47,460 nucleotides of DNA from Gammaproteobacteria bacterium (GTDB taxonomy: Bacteria > Pseudomonadota > Gammaproteobacteria > CAIRSR01). The stretch is from positions 1-47,460 of the forward strand of contig CAUYTY010000110.1 of the NCBI GenBank assembly GCA_963575655.1, in the 5' to 3' direction. Numbering within the stretch: position 1 is the first letter of the stretch; each line of letters starts with the position of its first letter. A program made the translations under genes and the position numbers. The notes beneath the pieces were generated by a model, which saw only the letters and a list, made by a program, of their open reading frames with translations, was not told the origin of the DNA and searched no databases. This document shows positions 1 through 10,140 of the stretch, piece after piece.

Positions 1-76
1 TCCGATCCTGCGATGGGGAGGGCGGGCTGTTCTCGTTTCGGGGAATCGTCGACCAGTTCCCTTTTCCTTGGGGCGT

Positions 77-106
77 CGTTCAGATCTTCTCGGGAGGACC
101 TGAACG
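77..106. repeat. short inverted repeat
   Basis: Ten-base arms at 77-86 and 97-106 are complementary except for one mismatch, around a 10-base loop. It lies beyond the 3' end of the CBS remnant. No T-run follows on either strand, so a terminator role is only possible. The rest of 1-132 shows nothing else I can support. Confidence 0.4.
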
Positions 107-132
107 ATCGCGCGTGCTGTTTATACAGATGG

Positions 133-432
133 CTATGGTGCTGGCTGCCGCGTGACGGCCAAGTCACGCAAGACATTATTCTCCAATTCCATCTCAGCAA
201 TTCGCTCCCGCACCAAGTCGCGCATACTGATTACGTTGAGGACTTTGCCGTTTTCGACCACCGGCAGATGTCGGAATCCACGATCGATCATTACCGACAT
301 CAGATCCTTCAAATTCTCCTGCGGTTCACAGGTGACCAACTTATGGGTCATCAGTTCAGAGACGTACCGATGCAAGGTCAGACCACCCCATTTGGCGAGC
401 CCTTGAACTATATCGCGCTCGGAAGAGAACAA
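133..432 (-). pseudogene. CBS-domain protein, N-terminal half missing
   Basis: The 99-residue reading frame matches the second half of a CBS-pair protein. It begins at the usual inter-CBS motif (FSSERDIVQGLA), continues through SELMTHKLVTCEP and the second domain HLPVVENGKVLNVISMRDLV, and has the usual helical tail. Family members are about 140 residues with two CBS motifs. Here the first CBS domain is absent, an in-frame TGA lies just upstream (436-438), and the only start is TTG without a ribosome site. CBS pairs bind adenine nucleotides in the cytoplasm; this copy keeps one motif and is probably non-functional. It follows atpC on the same strand. A functional short single-CBS protein cannot be excluded. 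Confidence 0.65.
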
Positions 433-532
433 ACTTCACCACGCCGGGCAGAAAAAATCTGGGGAGGTGTCTGAGATTCTGCGCCGCCCCCCCTCCCGTC
501 AGGAAGGGGAAGCAAACGGTGGCGACCCTAAT

Positions 533-811
533 CTAGGGAGGGGGAAGATCGACAGAGGTAATCTTCTCGACTAAAAGCGTGGCCTGATTCGAGGCGACCT
601 CGAGAAAACCACCATCGACGGTAAAAATCTTTTGGGAGTGATCGGCCAAGCGTAATTCAACCTTACCCTTGGCGAGTGGAGTTACCAGCGGCGCATGACC
701 TCCCAGCACACCAAGATAACCAGCAAGCCCAGGCGCACTCAGACTAAGGATCTCCCCAGAGAAATAGCTTCCCTCAGGGATGAGAATGTCGATTCTAAAC
801 GATTGGGCCAT
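533..811 (-). CDS. atpC: F1Fo ATP synthase epsilon subunit, short form
   Basis: Last gene of the atp operon. The product is the central-stalk subunit of the F1 sector at the cytoplasmic face of the membrane. The start is placed at MAQSFRIDILIPEG, because the 11 residues encoded upstream do not resemble the family. The 92 residues contain the N-terminal beta-sandwich, including the signature LGVLGGHAPLVTPL. They then stop after a short proline run, so the C-terminal two-helix domain that normally brings the protein to 130-140 residues and acts as a brake is missing. Short epsilon subunits are known in green sulfur bacteria. The stop lies in a C/G-rich tract; loss by frameshift or deletion is possible, but no helical-domain remnant was recognised downstream. 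Confidence 0.93.
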   Translation of the reverse strand: MAQSFRIDILIPEGSYFSGEILSLSAPGLAGYLGVLGGHAPLVTPLAKGKVELRLADHSQKIFTVDGGFLEVASNQATLLVEKITSVDLPPP

Positions 812-876
812 TCTTACTCCGTCCTGCGTCACCCCGCACGGCACTCTGCCGCCGAAGGAACCTAAATCACTCTCAC

Positions 877-903
877 CCCACGACCACCAATGGCGGTCGT
901 GGG
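877..903 (-). other. stem-loop between atpD and atpC
   Basis: Perfect 9-bp arms (CCCACGACC at 877-885, GGTCGTGGG at 895-903) around a 9-base loop, located just after the atpD stop. There is no T-run, so it is more likely an mRNA-stability or attenuation hairpin that lowers atpC expression than a full terminator. Confidence 0.55.
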
Positions 904-915
904 ATAGTTAGCGAA

Positions 916-2358
<1,443 letters not shown>

Positions 2359-3219
2359 TTATTTCAGCGCGTCCGCCCCGCCGATGATCTCGCTAAGTTC
2401 GCGGGTAATCATCGCCTGACGGACCTTATTGCGTTCTAAAGAGAGCTTTTTAATGACTTCCTTGCCATTCTCGGTAGCCTGCTTCATCGCGACCATGCGG
2501 GCAAAGTATTCCGCCGTCACTGACTTGAGCAGCAGGGTAAAAAGCTTCTGCCTGATGAAGAGATCAGCCAACGTTTCCAAAGCGGTCTGCTGATCGGGTT
2601 CAAAAATATAGTCCGATCTCAAACTCTCACCGCTTTTCTTAAGCAAGTACGAAAGACTCAGAAACGGCTCCAACGCTGGCTTCGACGCCCCAGCCCGTGA
2701 CATCGTCACGGTGAGCACATTCACCTCGTCAAACTCGCCAGACAAAAACGCCGCAACAATCTCGTCCGCTCGCTCCTTAAACAAATCGGGGGTGAATTGG
2801 TAGCCAATATCCATCCAACTCTTCCACACATCAAGCTCGCGCCGCCGTGCAAACGCCGTCGCTATCTTCCCGATCGGATACACCGAAATCTTGCGGTCTT
2901 TTCCGGCGGCAAGGTACTTGGTAAGTTCCTTCAGGATCGACGAGTTAAAGCTACCGCACAACCCCCTCTCGCCAGTGATCACCAACACTAATTCGCGCTT
3001 GCGCTCCCGCCTGGCAAAAAGCGGACTGCCGGTAGCCAGTTCCTCCGAAGCGGAGCTTCTCAACAACCGCTCCAACTCCGTAAAGAAAGGCGTCGCCTTC
3101 CGATAACGCGCAGCAAACTTTTTGTAACGCACCGCCGAGATAATCTCCATGGCCTTAGTAATGCCACGAATGTTCTCGGCGCTCTTAATGCGTCTGCGTA
3201 ACTCTCTTAGTGATGCCAT
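2359..3219 (-). CDS. atpG: F1Fo ATP synthase gamma subunit
   Basis: Rotor shaft of F1. The 286-residue product starts with the conserved MASLRELRRRIKSAENIRGITKAMEIISA helix (only part of which is family-invariant), has VITGERGLCGSFN in the globular middle and ends with the C-terminal helix containing ITRELSEIIGGADAL. These two terminal helices form the coiled coil inside the alpha3beta3 ring. Length is usual. It sits between atpA and atpD with short gaps, consistent with one transcript. Confidence 0.97.
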   Translation of the reverse strand: MASLRELRRRIKSAENIRGITKAMEIISAVRYKKFAARYRKATPFFTELERLLRSSASEELATGSPLFARRERKRELVLVITGERGLCGSFNSSILKELTKYLAAGKDRKISVYPIGKIATAFARRRELDVWKSWMDIGYQFTPDLFKERADEIVAAFLSGEFDEVNVLTVTMSRAGASKPALEPFLSLSYLLKKSGESLRSDYIFEPDQQTALETLADLFIRQKLFTLLLKSVTAEYFARMVAMKQATENGKEVIKKLSLERNKVRQAMITRELSEIIGGADALK

Positions 3220-3269
3220 CGTCGGGTGTCATCTCGCACGCCATCTAGCAAACAGATGGCGTTCAGGAA

Positions 3270-4772
3270 TCACTTCTTGGTTTTGAACTCAGCCGCGGCT
3301 ATCTTAAGCTTTTCCTGATCATCCGCGCTCAGGTCGTTGGTCTGTTCGATGTTGTGAATAATATCGGGGTAGTCCTTGTGCAAAAACGCCAAGAACTGAT
3401 CCTCGAACGCGGTGACCTCATGCACCGGCACCTCATCGCATAAGCCGCTGATGCCGGCAAAAATTATGCAGACTTGGTTGGCCACACTCATCGGCCGATA
3501 TTGACCCTGCTTCAGAATCTCGACAAGCCGTGCGCCACGATTAATCTGCGCCTGGGTCGCCTTGTCCATATCAGAACCGAACTGCACAAAGGCCGCTAGC
3601 TCCCTATATTGTGCAAGGTCAAGACGCAACCGACCCGCAACCTTCTTCATCGCTTTGGTCTGCGCGTTTCCACCGACACGCGACACGGAGAGACCGACGT
3701 TAATGGCCGGACGAATACCAGCATAGAAGAGGTCAGCCTCTAAGAAGATCTGGCCATCGGTGATCGAAATCACGTTCGTCGGAATATAACCCGAGATATC
3801 GCCCGCCTGCGTTTCAACGATTGGCAGCGCGGTAAGACTCCCCCCGCCCTTTTCATTGGACAGCTTGGCGGCACGCTCCAAAAGACGCGAGTGCAGATAG
3901 AACACGTCACCTGGATAGGCCTCACGCCCTGGCGGACGACGCAACAACAACGAAAGCTCACGATAACTCACGGCGTGTTTCGACAAATCGTCGTAGATCA
4001 CCAGCGCGTGCTTACCGTTATACAGAAATTCCTCGGCCATCGTTACGCCCGAAAACGGCGCTAGATATTGCAACGTTGCGGAACCATCCGCCGTTGCCAT
4101 AACGACAGTCGTGTACTCCATCGCGCCGTGTTTCTCAAGCGTATGGACGGTACCCAAAACGCTAGAGGCTTTCTGACCGATCGCAACGTAAAAGCAGTAA
4201 ACGTCCGTATTCTTCTGATTAATGATGGTATCGATTGCGATTGCAGTCTTTCCGGTCTGACGGTCACCAATAATCAGCTCACGCTGACCGCGACCGATCG
4301 GAATCATGCCATCGATGGCCTTGATACCCGTTTGGAGAGGCTGTTTCACCGGTTGGCGTTCGATCACCCCCGGGGCCTTAAGCTCGATAGGACGAGTGGT
4401 ATGGGTAACGATCGGACCCTTACCATCCACTGGATGGCCAAGCGGGTCAACGACGCGCCCCAGGAGCGCCTCACCAACCGGCACCGAGGCAATCTTCCCG
4501 GTGCGCGTGACGGTATCACCCTCGCGAATTCCAAACGACTCGCCGCAAATCACGACGCCGACATTGGATTCCTCGAGGTTAAGCGCGATGCCATTTACCT
4601 TGTTCGAGAACTCAACCATCTCGCCCGCCATAACCTCATCCAGGCCATAGACGCGCGCAATGCCATCGCCGACGGCCAGAACAGTTCCAACGGACTTCAT
4701 CGAAGAGTCGGATTCATACCCCTCGATTTCCCTCTGGAGAATGCTTCTGATTTCCTCAGGTTTGATCGCCAT
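3270..4772 (-). CDS. atpA: F1Fo ATP synthase alpha subunit
   Basis: Non-catalytic nucleotide-binding subunit of F1. The 500 residues show the N-terminal delta-binding helix ([16 protein letters not shown]), the P-loop GDRQTGKT at 169-176, the Walker B region [12 protein letters not shown] and the arginine-finger segment [10 protein letters not shown], whose arginine reaches the beta active site. Length is as expected. The gap to atpH (4773-4896) contains a small C-rich palindromic repeat that recurs between atpF and atpE. Confidence 0.98.
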   Translation of the reverse strand: MAIKPEEIRSILQREIEGYESDSSMKSVGTVLAVGDGIARVYGLDEVMAGEMVEFSNKVNGIALNLEESNVGVVICGESFGIREGDTVTRTGKIASVPVGEALLGRVVDPLGHPVDGKGPIVTHTTRPIELKAPGVIERQPVKQPLQTGIKAIDGMIPIGRGQRELIIGDRQTGKTAIAIDTIINQKNTDVYCFYVAIGQKASSVLGTVHTLEKHGAMEYTTVVMATADGSATLQYLAPFSGVTMAEEFLYNGKHALVIYDDLSKHAVSYRELSLLLRRPPGREAYPGDVFYLHSRLLERAAKLSNEKGGGSLTALPIVETQAGDISGYIPTNVISITDGQIFLEADLFYAGIRPAINVGLSVSRVGGNAQTKAMKKVAGRLRLDLAQYRELAAFVQFGSDMDKATQAQINRGARLVEILKQGQYRPMSVANQVCIIFAGISGLCDEVPVHEVTAFEDQFLAFLHKDYPDIIHNIEQTNDLSADDQEKLKIAAAEFKTKK

Positions 4773-4825
4773 GACTCTTTGTTACCCTTCGTTTAGGCAG
4801 CCGGCCGTAAATGACACACTACAAC

Positions 4826-4862
4826 CCCTCCCCCGCTTCATTATTCTTGCGCGGCAGGAGAG
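4826..4862. repeat. C-rich palindromic intergenic repeat, copy 1
   Basis: A C-rich arm (cctcccccgc) is followed within about 15 bases by an imperfectly complementary G-rich arm (gcggcaggagag). A similar unit recurs at 5984-6021, also inside the atp operon. Both lie in the spacer before the next minus-strand gene and could form mRNA hairpins that adjust subunit ratios. Confidence 0.5.
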
Positions 4863-4896
4863 AAATAATTGACGCACCATCCGCAGCCGAGACGCC

Positions 4897-5439
4897 TTAG
4901 GTGTATTGGCCCTCGAGGAGCCGCTCCTTCATTGATCCCAGACGCCTGCGGTAGGTCCCGTCGAGCACGTGATTTTTGATCTTCAACCACACGCCACCGA
5001 GTATCGCTGGATCAACCTGGACTCGTAGCTCAACCTCCAGGTGCGCGATACGTTTGAGCTGTTCCTCGACACGATCGAGAAATTCCTTGCCCGGCTGCGA
5101 CGCAAATACCAGTTCACACACTGCAATTCCCTTCGACTCGCGGTACAGATCGGTATAACGGTCAACGATCTGCTCCAAGAGTCCAATCCGCGAATGCATC
5201 AACAGAACCCGCAGAAAATTCGCTGTAAGCTTCGACACAAACATCGCGCCGATACTTTCAATGGTCCGAAGCTTAAGCGCCCTTGGGTATCGAGGATTCT
5301 CCAAAAAGTTCTTAAGCCCTGACCGACGAATCTCCGCCTTCAGCGACAACAAGTCCTGTTCGACGAGTTGTTCCTGAGACGCATTTCGCGCAGCGTAAAA
5401 CAGGGCCAACACGTAACGGTCGACGGCGACAGGATCCAT
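4897..5439 (-). CDS. atpH: F1Fo ATP synthase delta subunit
   Basis: Peripheral-stalk subunit that links the top of F1 to the b subunit. The 180-residue product has the N-terminal six-helix domain (VDRYVLALFYAARNASQEQLVEQDL) followed by the C-terminal domain with VDPAILGGVWLKIKNHVLDGT, the family signature. Its ATG overlaps the atpF stop by one base (TGATG), which indicates translational coupling. Confidence 0.96.
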   Translation of the reverse strand: MDPVAVDRYVLALFYAARNASQEQLVEQDLLSLKAEIRRSGLKNFLENPRYPRALKLRTIESIGAMFVSKLTANFLRVLLMHSRIGLLEQIVDRYTDLYRESKGIAVCELVFASQPGKEFLDRVEEQLKRIAHLEVELRVQVDPAILGGVWLKIKNHVLDGTYRRRLGSMKERLLEGQYT

Positions 5440-5939
5440 CAGGAAAGCCTCTCAGTGTGGCTCAGCAGTTCCAACACGTATTTCTCATTGTCCGCATCAG
5501 TGAGGTTCTTCGCAATCAGCTTGCCCGCAATCAAAGAGGATAGTTCGACCACTTCCTGCCGCATTGAGGCACGGGCACTCTCGGTCTCGCGTTGAATCTC
5601 CTGCTTGGCACGCTCCAATTGAACTGCGACATCAGCGCGCGCTCTCTCGCGAATATCCTCAGCAATCTGCTCCGCCTCAGCGACAGCAGCCTGCATCTTC
5701 ACGCGCCCTTCATGCCCGATGTCCTGCAATTTCTGCTCATACTCCTTCTTAAGAGACTCAAACTCAAGCCTCTTATCCTCCGCCTCTTGAATCGACGATG
5801 CGATCTTTTCCTGTCGCTCATCGAGCGTCCGGAAAATGGCCCCAAAGGCGTATTTTTTTAAAATAAGAAACACCACCAAGAACGCAACCAACTGCGTCAA
5901 GATTTCGGGCAGTGCTGCCAGGATAACTTTGGGATCCAT
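5439..5939 (-). CDS. atpF: F1Fo ATP synthase b subunit
   Basis: Membrane-anchored peripheral stalk. The 166 residues comprise one N-terminal membrane segment (roughly residues 8-30, LVAFLVVFLILKKYAFG) and a long charged, heptad-rich coiled coil rich in E, K and R. This is the normal layout for a b subunit. Coupled to atpH by a one-base overlap. A single b gene is present, not a b/b' pair. Confidence 0.95.
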   Translation of the reverse strand: MDPKVILAALPEILTQLVAFLVVFLILKKYAFGAIFRTLDERQEKIASSIQEAEDKRLEFESLKKEYEQKLQDIGHEGRVKMQAAVAEAEQIAEDIRERARADVAVQLERAKQEIQRETESARASMRQEVVELSSLIAGKLIAKNLTDADNEKYVLELLSHTERLS

Positions 5940-5983
5940 GGATTCCGCCTAGTAGTTTAGGTGGTCAGTCAGATAAGGAATGC

Positions 5984-6021
5984 CCCCTCCCCCGCCCATT
6001 CTTCTGCGGACAGGAGAGGGA
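5984..6021. repeat. C-rich palindromic intergenic repeat, copy 2
   Basis: C-rich arm and partner arm gcggacaggagagg enclose about 10 bases, resembling 4826-4862. Located in the atpE-atpF spacer, the place where other bacteria control the high c-subunit dosage. Confidence 0.5.
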
Positions 6022-6081
6022 CAACGGAGTATTTATCTCCGCACCAACCATCGTAGGGATCGAAATAAATCCGCTAGGGAC

Positions 6082-6321
6082 TTATCCGATTTTCCCAATG
6101 TACATGAACAGGACGATGAGGGTGTAGATGGTCAGCGATTCGATCAACGCACAGCCAACCAACATGTTGATAAAGATCTTGCCAGCCGCTTCCGGTTGAC
6201 GGGCCATGCCTTGCAGTGCGGAGGCGATGGCCAACCCCATACCTATCGCCGAACCAAACGCGGCGAGACCTAGGGACAGCGGGAGCGATATGGCAAGTCC
6301 TGCTTGGGAAGAAGGGTTCAT
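6082..6321 (-). CDS. atpE: F1Fo ATP synthase c subunit
   Basis: Ion-translocating rotor-ring subunit. The 79 residues form two membrane helices joined by the conserved polar loop ARQPE (residues 40-44). The ion-binding carboxylate in helix 2 is a glutamate at position 61 (CALIESLTIY), where E. coli has aspartate. Helix 1 is glycine-rich (GLAAFGSAIGMGLAIASA), as required for ring packing. A typical sodium site would need additional polar residues around the carboxylate; I cannot decide between proton and sodium coupling, though S62 and T64 next to E61 deserve attention. Confidence 0.96.
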   Translation of the reverse strand: MNPSSQAGLAISLPLSLGLAAFGSAIGMGLAIASALQGMARQPEAAGKIFINMLVGCALIESLTIYTLIVLFMYIGKIG

Positions 6322-6405
6322 TGTTAGCTAATTTCCTCTCGGTTTTGTTTAGACGCGGGAACCCCGCGTCATACTTTAATGCGCGTGGATACTTCCATGC
6401 GCAGC

Positions 6406-7284
6406 TTAGTGTGCCCGTTCCTCTGCGTGGTCATGCGGCAACGCCATCGAGATATAAACCGTGCACAGGACTGCGAACACAAAGGGCTGGAGACAACTAA
6501 CCAGGATTTCCAAAAAGAGGAATGGAAGGTGCATCGGCATACCCACCGGGATACCAACGTGCTTCATCATCTGAAGCCCCATACCCACAAAGAGCGCAAC
6601 TAGGATATGGCCTGCCATTACGTTGCCGTACAACCGGAACATCAAACTCAACGGCTTAGTAAACTCCCCCAAAACATGCAACGGGAAGTTAAGTGGGATG
6701 AGGAGATACGTAACAAGTTCCTTTGGACTACCTGCAAGGTGATACATATAGCCCAAAAACCCGTTCCTCGTAAAACTCAGCCACTGCACGTAAAAGAACA
6801 CAACCAACGCCAACGGCGCAGTCGTTGTTATGTAGGCGGTCGAAGAATTCTGCAAAGGGATAAGACCGAAAAGATTCGAAACCAGGATATAGATAAAAAA
6901 ACTACCGACCAGCGGCGTATATACACGACCCTTCGGCCCCGTAACTCCGCAAACCATATCATCGACAGCGATCACGATGGTTTCCAACAGCATCTGAAGC
7001 CGACCCGGAACCATCTTCAGATTGGAACTCACCTTAATACAAAAAGTAGCTATCAGGACAATAACAATCGCGCTGAAGATCAGCTTTTCGTATTGGACAA
7101 GCATGTGGGCGACGGTCGTGTCTCCCATCGCATTTGCCAAAAGGGTCACCCAGTTGATGGAGTGCGGAATACCGTGACCTGCCGCTTGGTCTGCATGTTC
7201 GGCGTGCTCAGCGACTTGCTGCACGGCCTCCACAGCGACCTGAGCGTGCTCAGCGAGTAGAGAAGTTTGCGCTACGAGAAACAC
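6406..7284 (-). CDS. atpB: F1Fo ATP synthase a subunit
   Basis: Membrane stator that forms the ion half-channels. The 292 residues start with GTG and carry an unusual His/Ala/Glu-rich N-terminal stretch of about 40 residues before the first membrane helices. Conserved segments include VSNLFGLIP and the essential-arginine helix SLMFRLYGNVMAGHILVALF. The family is commonly 225-290 residues, so the extension makes this a long member. A GAGG lies upstream of the GTG. The 384 bp before it hold no gene. Confidence 0.95.
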   Translation of the reverse strand: MFLVAQTSLLAEHAQVAVEAVQQVAEHAEHADQAAGHGIPHSINWVTLLANAMGDTTVAHMLVQYEKLIFSAIVIVLIATFCIKVSSNLKMVPGRLQMLLETIVIAVDDMVCGVTGPKGRVYTPLVGSFFIYILVSNLFGLIPLQNSSTAYITTTAPLALVVFFYVQWLSFTRNGFLGYMYHLAGSPKELVTYLLIPLNFPLHVLGEFTKPLSLMFRLYGNVMAGHILVALFVGMGLQMMKHVGIPVGMPMHLPFLFLEILVSCLQPFVFAVLCTVYISMALPHDHAEERAH

Positions 7285-7668
7285 AGTTTATCAAGACCTC
7301 ATATTCTCTTGTCGGACGCCAGCCAACAGCGCAACGACAAACCCAATTAGAGAAGACCGCAAAAGCAATCGGGACTCAATCTCTCACGAACATTCGCGGG
7401 TCATCATAACTCAAACCTCAACCGAACACAACACCAAAAGCCCAAACGTACCTCGCAGCTAAGGATCTGACGCTACAGAAAGATACCTCCGCCTCGCGCT
7501 ACGTCAACAATCCACCAAACTAGTCAATTAATGTCGGAAATAAATCACCACAACGAAACCCCCACAAACTAATCAGCACGCCCAACCAAAACAATCACCG
7601 CAACAAACAAAAACCGTCATTGCAATAATCGCCCTAGTCACAACGCCCAAAAAGTTCCAACTAGCGCA
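7285..7668. other. 384-bp gap between atpI and atpB
   Basis: No frame on either strand is open far enough to be a gene; the minus strand is interrupted by many stops in all frames. The plus strand is rich in A and C. Many atp operons carry a second subunit-I-like gene here, so decay of such a gene is conceivable, but I see no convincing remnant. Confidence 0.5.
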
Positions 7669-7986
7669 TCACCCGTTCTGATCCTGACTTTTGGCGAACC
7701 GGTTGGCAATCTGCCAAGACTCCCTCCCACCGCTAATGAGACCTAAAACCATGAATACCGCACTCAGGTAGGGGGTAGTACCTAACCATCGATCAGCCCA
7801 CCCCCCCATCCAAAACCCCAACAACAACCCTCCTCCGATATAAAAAGGGATCATCATCAGATCACCAACCTGACGAGCCTTTAAATAAACATCAGAGTTA
7901 TTCTTTTTTGTCAAAGGTGCGCCACAGATTAAAGAATCCCAACTGGAAACAAAAAACTTTCCCCAGGATATCCGCTCACCATGCAC
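7669..7986 (-). CDS. atpI: AtpZ/AtpI-family ATP synthase subunit I
   Basis: Small membrane protein at the head of the atp operon, thought to help assembly of the c-ring or cation transport. The 105 residues contain two predicted membrane helices separated by the family hairpin: GGGLLLGFWMGGWADRWLG and SAVFMVLGLISGG. The conserved GxxxGxxxD pattern fits the AtpZ/AtpI group (Pfam ATPase_gene1) better than the enterobacterial AtpI. The start is GTG without a clear ribosome site; an internal start is possible. It is the first gene after a 740-bp spacer that presumably contains the operon promoter. Confidence 0.85.
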   Translation of the reverse strand: MHGERISWGKFFVSSWDSLICGAPLTKKNNSDVYLKARQVGDLMMIPFYIGGGLLLGFWMGGWADRWLGTTPYLSAVFMVLGLISGGRESWQIANRFAKSQDQNG

Positions 7987-8729
7987 CTTGTCAAGAGGGG
8001 CTGATTAAGAGGAGATAGAAGATACAACCACAGATAGACAAACACGACTTCAAGAATTTGTTTTTTTCTATATTATTCATTGCGTTACGAATTGATTACA
8101 GGATAACTAAAGGGACATTTCTTCTCATTAAGATTGCAACCAGAAAACCAATCTGGCTCAGCGCGTTCACCCAGAATTTTGCTTTTCAGATCACGACGAT
8201 AGATAAAAAAATGATGGTCAAGAACACCACCAGGATCTTCCCACTAATACCGCAACACAAATTGAAACAAAGAATCGTACATTAAGGACATATATCTTAC
8301 ACACCACTAAGGACATATAACCCTTACGCACAATTCGCTTCTTACCCCTGGACAGACGACAGCGTCTCACGCCCTTCACACTACCCGGATACCGTCAACT
8401 TATAACCCCACTCACATTACGACAGCCACACGCAACCAAATTTCCCATCCATTATCGAATAATTTTATCGGAAATAACACCCCCTAGCCATGCGATTACT
8501 CGCCCACGAGCCACCCTTCCACCCACATAACATGATGAACCTAATAGCATTATATAACACACAAGAACCATAACAGATTATCGTGTGCTGGATTTTCTGT
8601 CAGCCCATTGAATAATTTTATCAGAGATGATACCTTCACGCTATAGGTTTGTCCGCTTCTGTGATTGAGCTGGTTGGGTGCTCCTAAAATAAGAACGAGC
8701 AAAACCACACGCTAACAGAGGGAGGGTAG
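7987..8729. other. 743-bp gene-poor spacer upstream of atpI
   Basis: Divergent region between the atp operon and a small plus-strand pair. No convincing CDS; a 75-codon open frame at 8058-8285 has unlikely composition and no ribosome site. Short direct repeats occur: TAAGGACATATA twice (about 8283-8318), and a pair at 8454 and 8608. The atp promoter should be near 8000-8060, but I could not single out a convincing -35/-10 pair. Confidence 0.5.
8451..8633. repeat. pair of direct repeats around AATAATTTTATC
   Basis: The sequence GAATAATTTTATCGGAAATA at about 8457 recurs as GAATAATTTTATCAGAGATG at about 8609, each preceded by CATT and followed by ACACC/ATACC. Spacing is about 153 bp. They may mark a decayed duplication or binding sites. 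Confidence 0.45.
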
Positions 8730-8936
8730 GTGCTTACTACACTGATCGTTATATTTATGTTCACGCTGGGGATCAAGGTTGTAGCTCTGCGGCATTTCCG
8801 AATGTTGCGGAAGCGATATCCTGAGAAGAAGTCGCATTACGATTCCCTCATCAAACTCGCGTGGATATTCATCATCCCAACTGTACTTCTGCTGATGGGG
8901 GCATTTGTATTCATACTGTGGAGGGGCTATGTTTAA
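8730..8936 (+). CDS. small two-helix membrane protein, unknown function
   Basis: The 68-residue product has a first hydrophobic helix (TLIVIFMFTLGIKVVAL), a basic cytoplasmic loop (RHFRMLRKRYPEKKSH) and a second helix (AWIFIIPTVLLLMGAFVFIL). It starts with GTG behind a strong GGAGGG at 8720-8725. It overlaps the next gene by 8 bp, so the two are translationally coupled. I do not recognise the family. Context gives no function beyond a membrane pair. Confidence 0.7.
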   Translation: MLTTLIVIFMFTLGIKVVALRHFRMLRKRYPEKKSHYDSLIKLAWIFIIPTVLLLMGAFVFILWRGYV

Positions 8937-9324
8937 TACTCATTGGATTATTATTCCCTTATCTTTCTTTCCGGCAGGAGTTGCCTGTGGGTTTCTTGGG
9001 GTAACCCCGGAGGGAGTTTTCTTTTCTACGTTGTTATTGTCTCTGCTGTGGCAACATCTCGCGGCCTACTTCGCGTGCCGAGTTTTCCTTAAACTCGGAA
9101 TCGGTAAGTTCCCAAGAATGGAATTGTTGATTGCCCTTGCGACTTTTGTGGCAGGATACATCATCGCTCTGGGGCGCCACGAGCTGCACATTTTTTCTAT
9201 TGCCGTTCTGGCCTGTGCGATATTTTTCCTACATGACTTCATTCTTGGTCTGTCGCTGTTAATCGTACGGCTGATGCCACCAAAGGGTTGGGACTGGGAT
9301 CGGCTGTACAAACCACTAGTATAA
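8929..9324 (+). CDS. multi-pass membrane protein, unknown function
   Basis: The start is placed at ATG 8929, behind GGAGGGG (8920-8926), giving 131 residues. About four hydrophobic segments are visible: IIIPLSFFPAGVACGFLG, TLLLSLLWQHLAAYFA, ELLIALATFVAGYIIALG and IFSIAVLACAIFFLHDFILG. The C-terminus is short and polar (PPKGWDWDRLYKPLV). It forms a coupled pair with the preceding gene. No family was recognised; the two may form a complex in the inner membrane. Confidence 0.7.
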   Translation: MFNTHWIIIPLSFFPAGVACGFLGVTPEGVFFSTLLLSLLWQHLAAYFACRVFLKLGIGKFPRMELLIALATFVAGYIIALGRHELHIFSIAVLACAIFFLHDFILGLSLLIVRLMPPKGWDWDRLYKPLV

Positions 9325-9339
9325 ACAATACTTCCGTCA

Positions 9340-9978
9340 TTAAACCACGGGCAAAGGCGAGTTGATACGGCCAAGCGAGGCTACTTGCCTAACGATGGCG
9401 TCAGGGGAAATTGGTTCTGGGATTTGCGGAAGCCATCTTAAAGTTTCGCGGACATACTTCCCCGCACGGAACCAAGCCTTGAGGTCAAGGGTGCTCATGC
9501 CGGTGAACTCGGTTTGTTGTCTCAAGAGATGCGAAACATTGACCATGAAGAAGGTATGGTTTCCCGCATTGATGACTGGGCATTCGTTGACGGACCTGAA
9601 ATCATCAAGCCCAAAAACTGCTTAGTGTCACGAAAGTTGAACTCGATTTGGAAGCGAGTAATAGTCCATCAGATCGTTCCAGGCGAGGGCAAGATCGGAA
9701 CTGAATAGTAGAACGTGGACGGATTTGAGGATTTTTAGGTTCGTTTTGACGATGACGACAACGTTGAGCAGTTTCGCAAATTTCTTGTGGCGCAAACTCA
9801 TCTGATAAATGTTGATACGTAGATTGTCTTCGACTACGGAGGATTTATGGAAATGTTCGGGAAGTTGACCATAGTCGAAACGATTGCCATACTTCTTACG
9901 CGGTCCCCGCGTTGGATTGAGGACCCTCGCGGGGGAAATAAAGCGCGGAATCGTAACGTAGCTTGGAATAGCTAGCAA
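9340..9978 (-). pseudogene. decayed DDE (IS4-like) transposase, C-terminal part
   Basis: Two frames together rebuild the C-terminal half of a transposase. One reads from about 9978 (KYGNRFDYGQLP, NINIYQMSLRHKKFAKLLNV-like core, SSDLALAWNDLMDYYS). It then shifts within about 9640-9660 to RFQIEFNFRDTKQF, the conserved YREK/FRD-type glutamate region of IS4-like enzymes. A further shift leads into MVNVSHLLRQQTEFTGMSTL and the tail to 9340. At least two frameshifts and loss of the N-terminal half show that it is dead. Its 5' side abuts an end sequence (agcaacttgggttaac, 9974-9988) shared with the mini-elements in this window. Confidence 0.75.
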
Positions 9979-9988
9979 CTTGGGTTAA

Positions 9989-10140
9989 CTAACCCAAGTT
10001 GCCACCTACTTGCCCCCTCCCCAGCCCTCCCCGTAAACGGGGAGGGAGTAGGTCGCAGACCTCCCCCCGTTTACGGGGGGATTGAGGGGGGACAATTGGA
10101 TGCGATCCCGAATTTTGAATAGGTGGCAACTTGGGTTAAC
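9989..10140. mobile_element. 150-bp MITE-like palindromic element, copy A
   Basis: Terminal inverted repeats of about 20 bp (left TAACCCAAGTTGCCACCTA, right its complement at 10120-10140) flank two inner hairpins, CCCTCCCCGTAAACGGGGAGGG (arms only) and CCCCCCGTTTACGGGGGG. A copy in the opposite orientation lies at 23222-23373 and differs at only four positions by my comparison. There is no coding capacity. The right end supplies the stop codon of panB. Confidence 0.85.

Noticed and set aside
8058-8285. 75-codon plus-strand CDS
   Set aside because: No ribosome site, odd amino-acid composition and no partner genes; it lies in a repeat-containing spacer.
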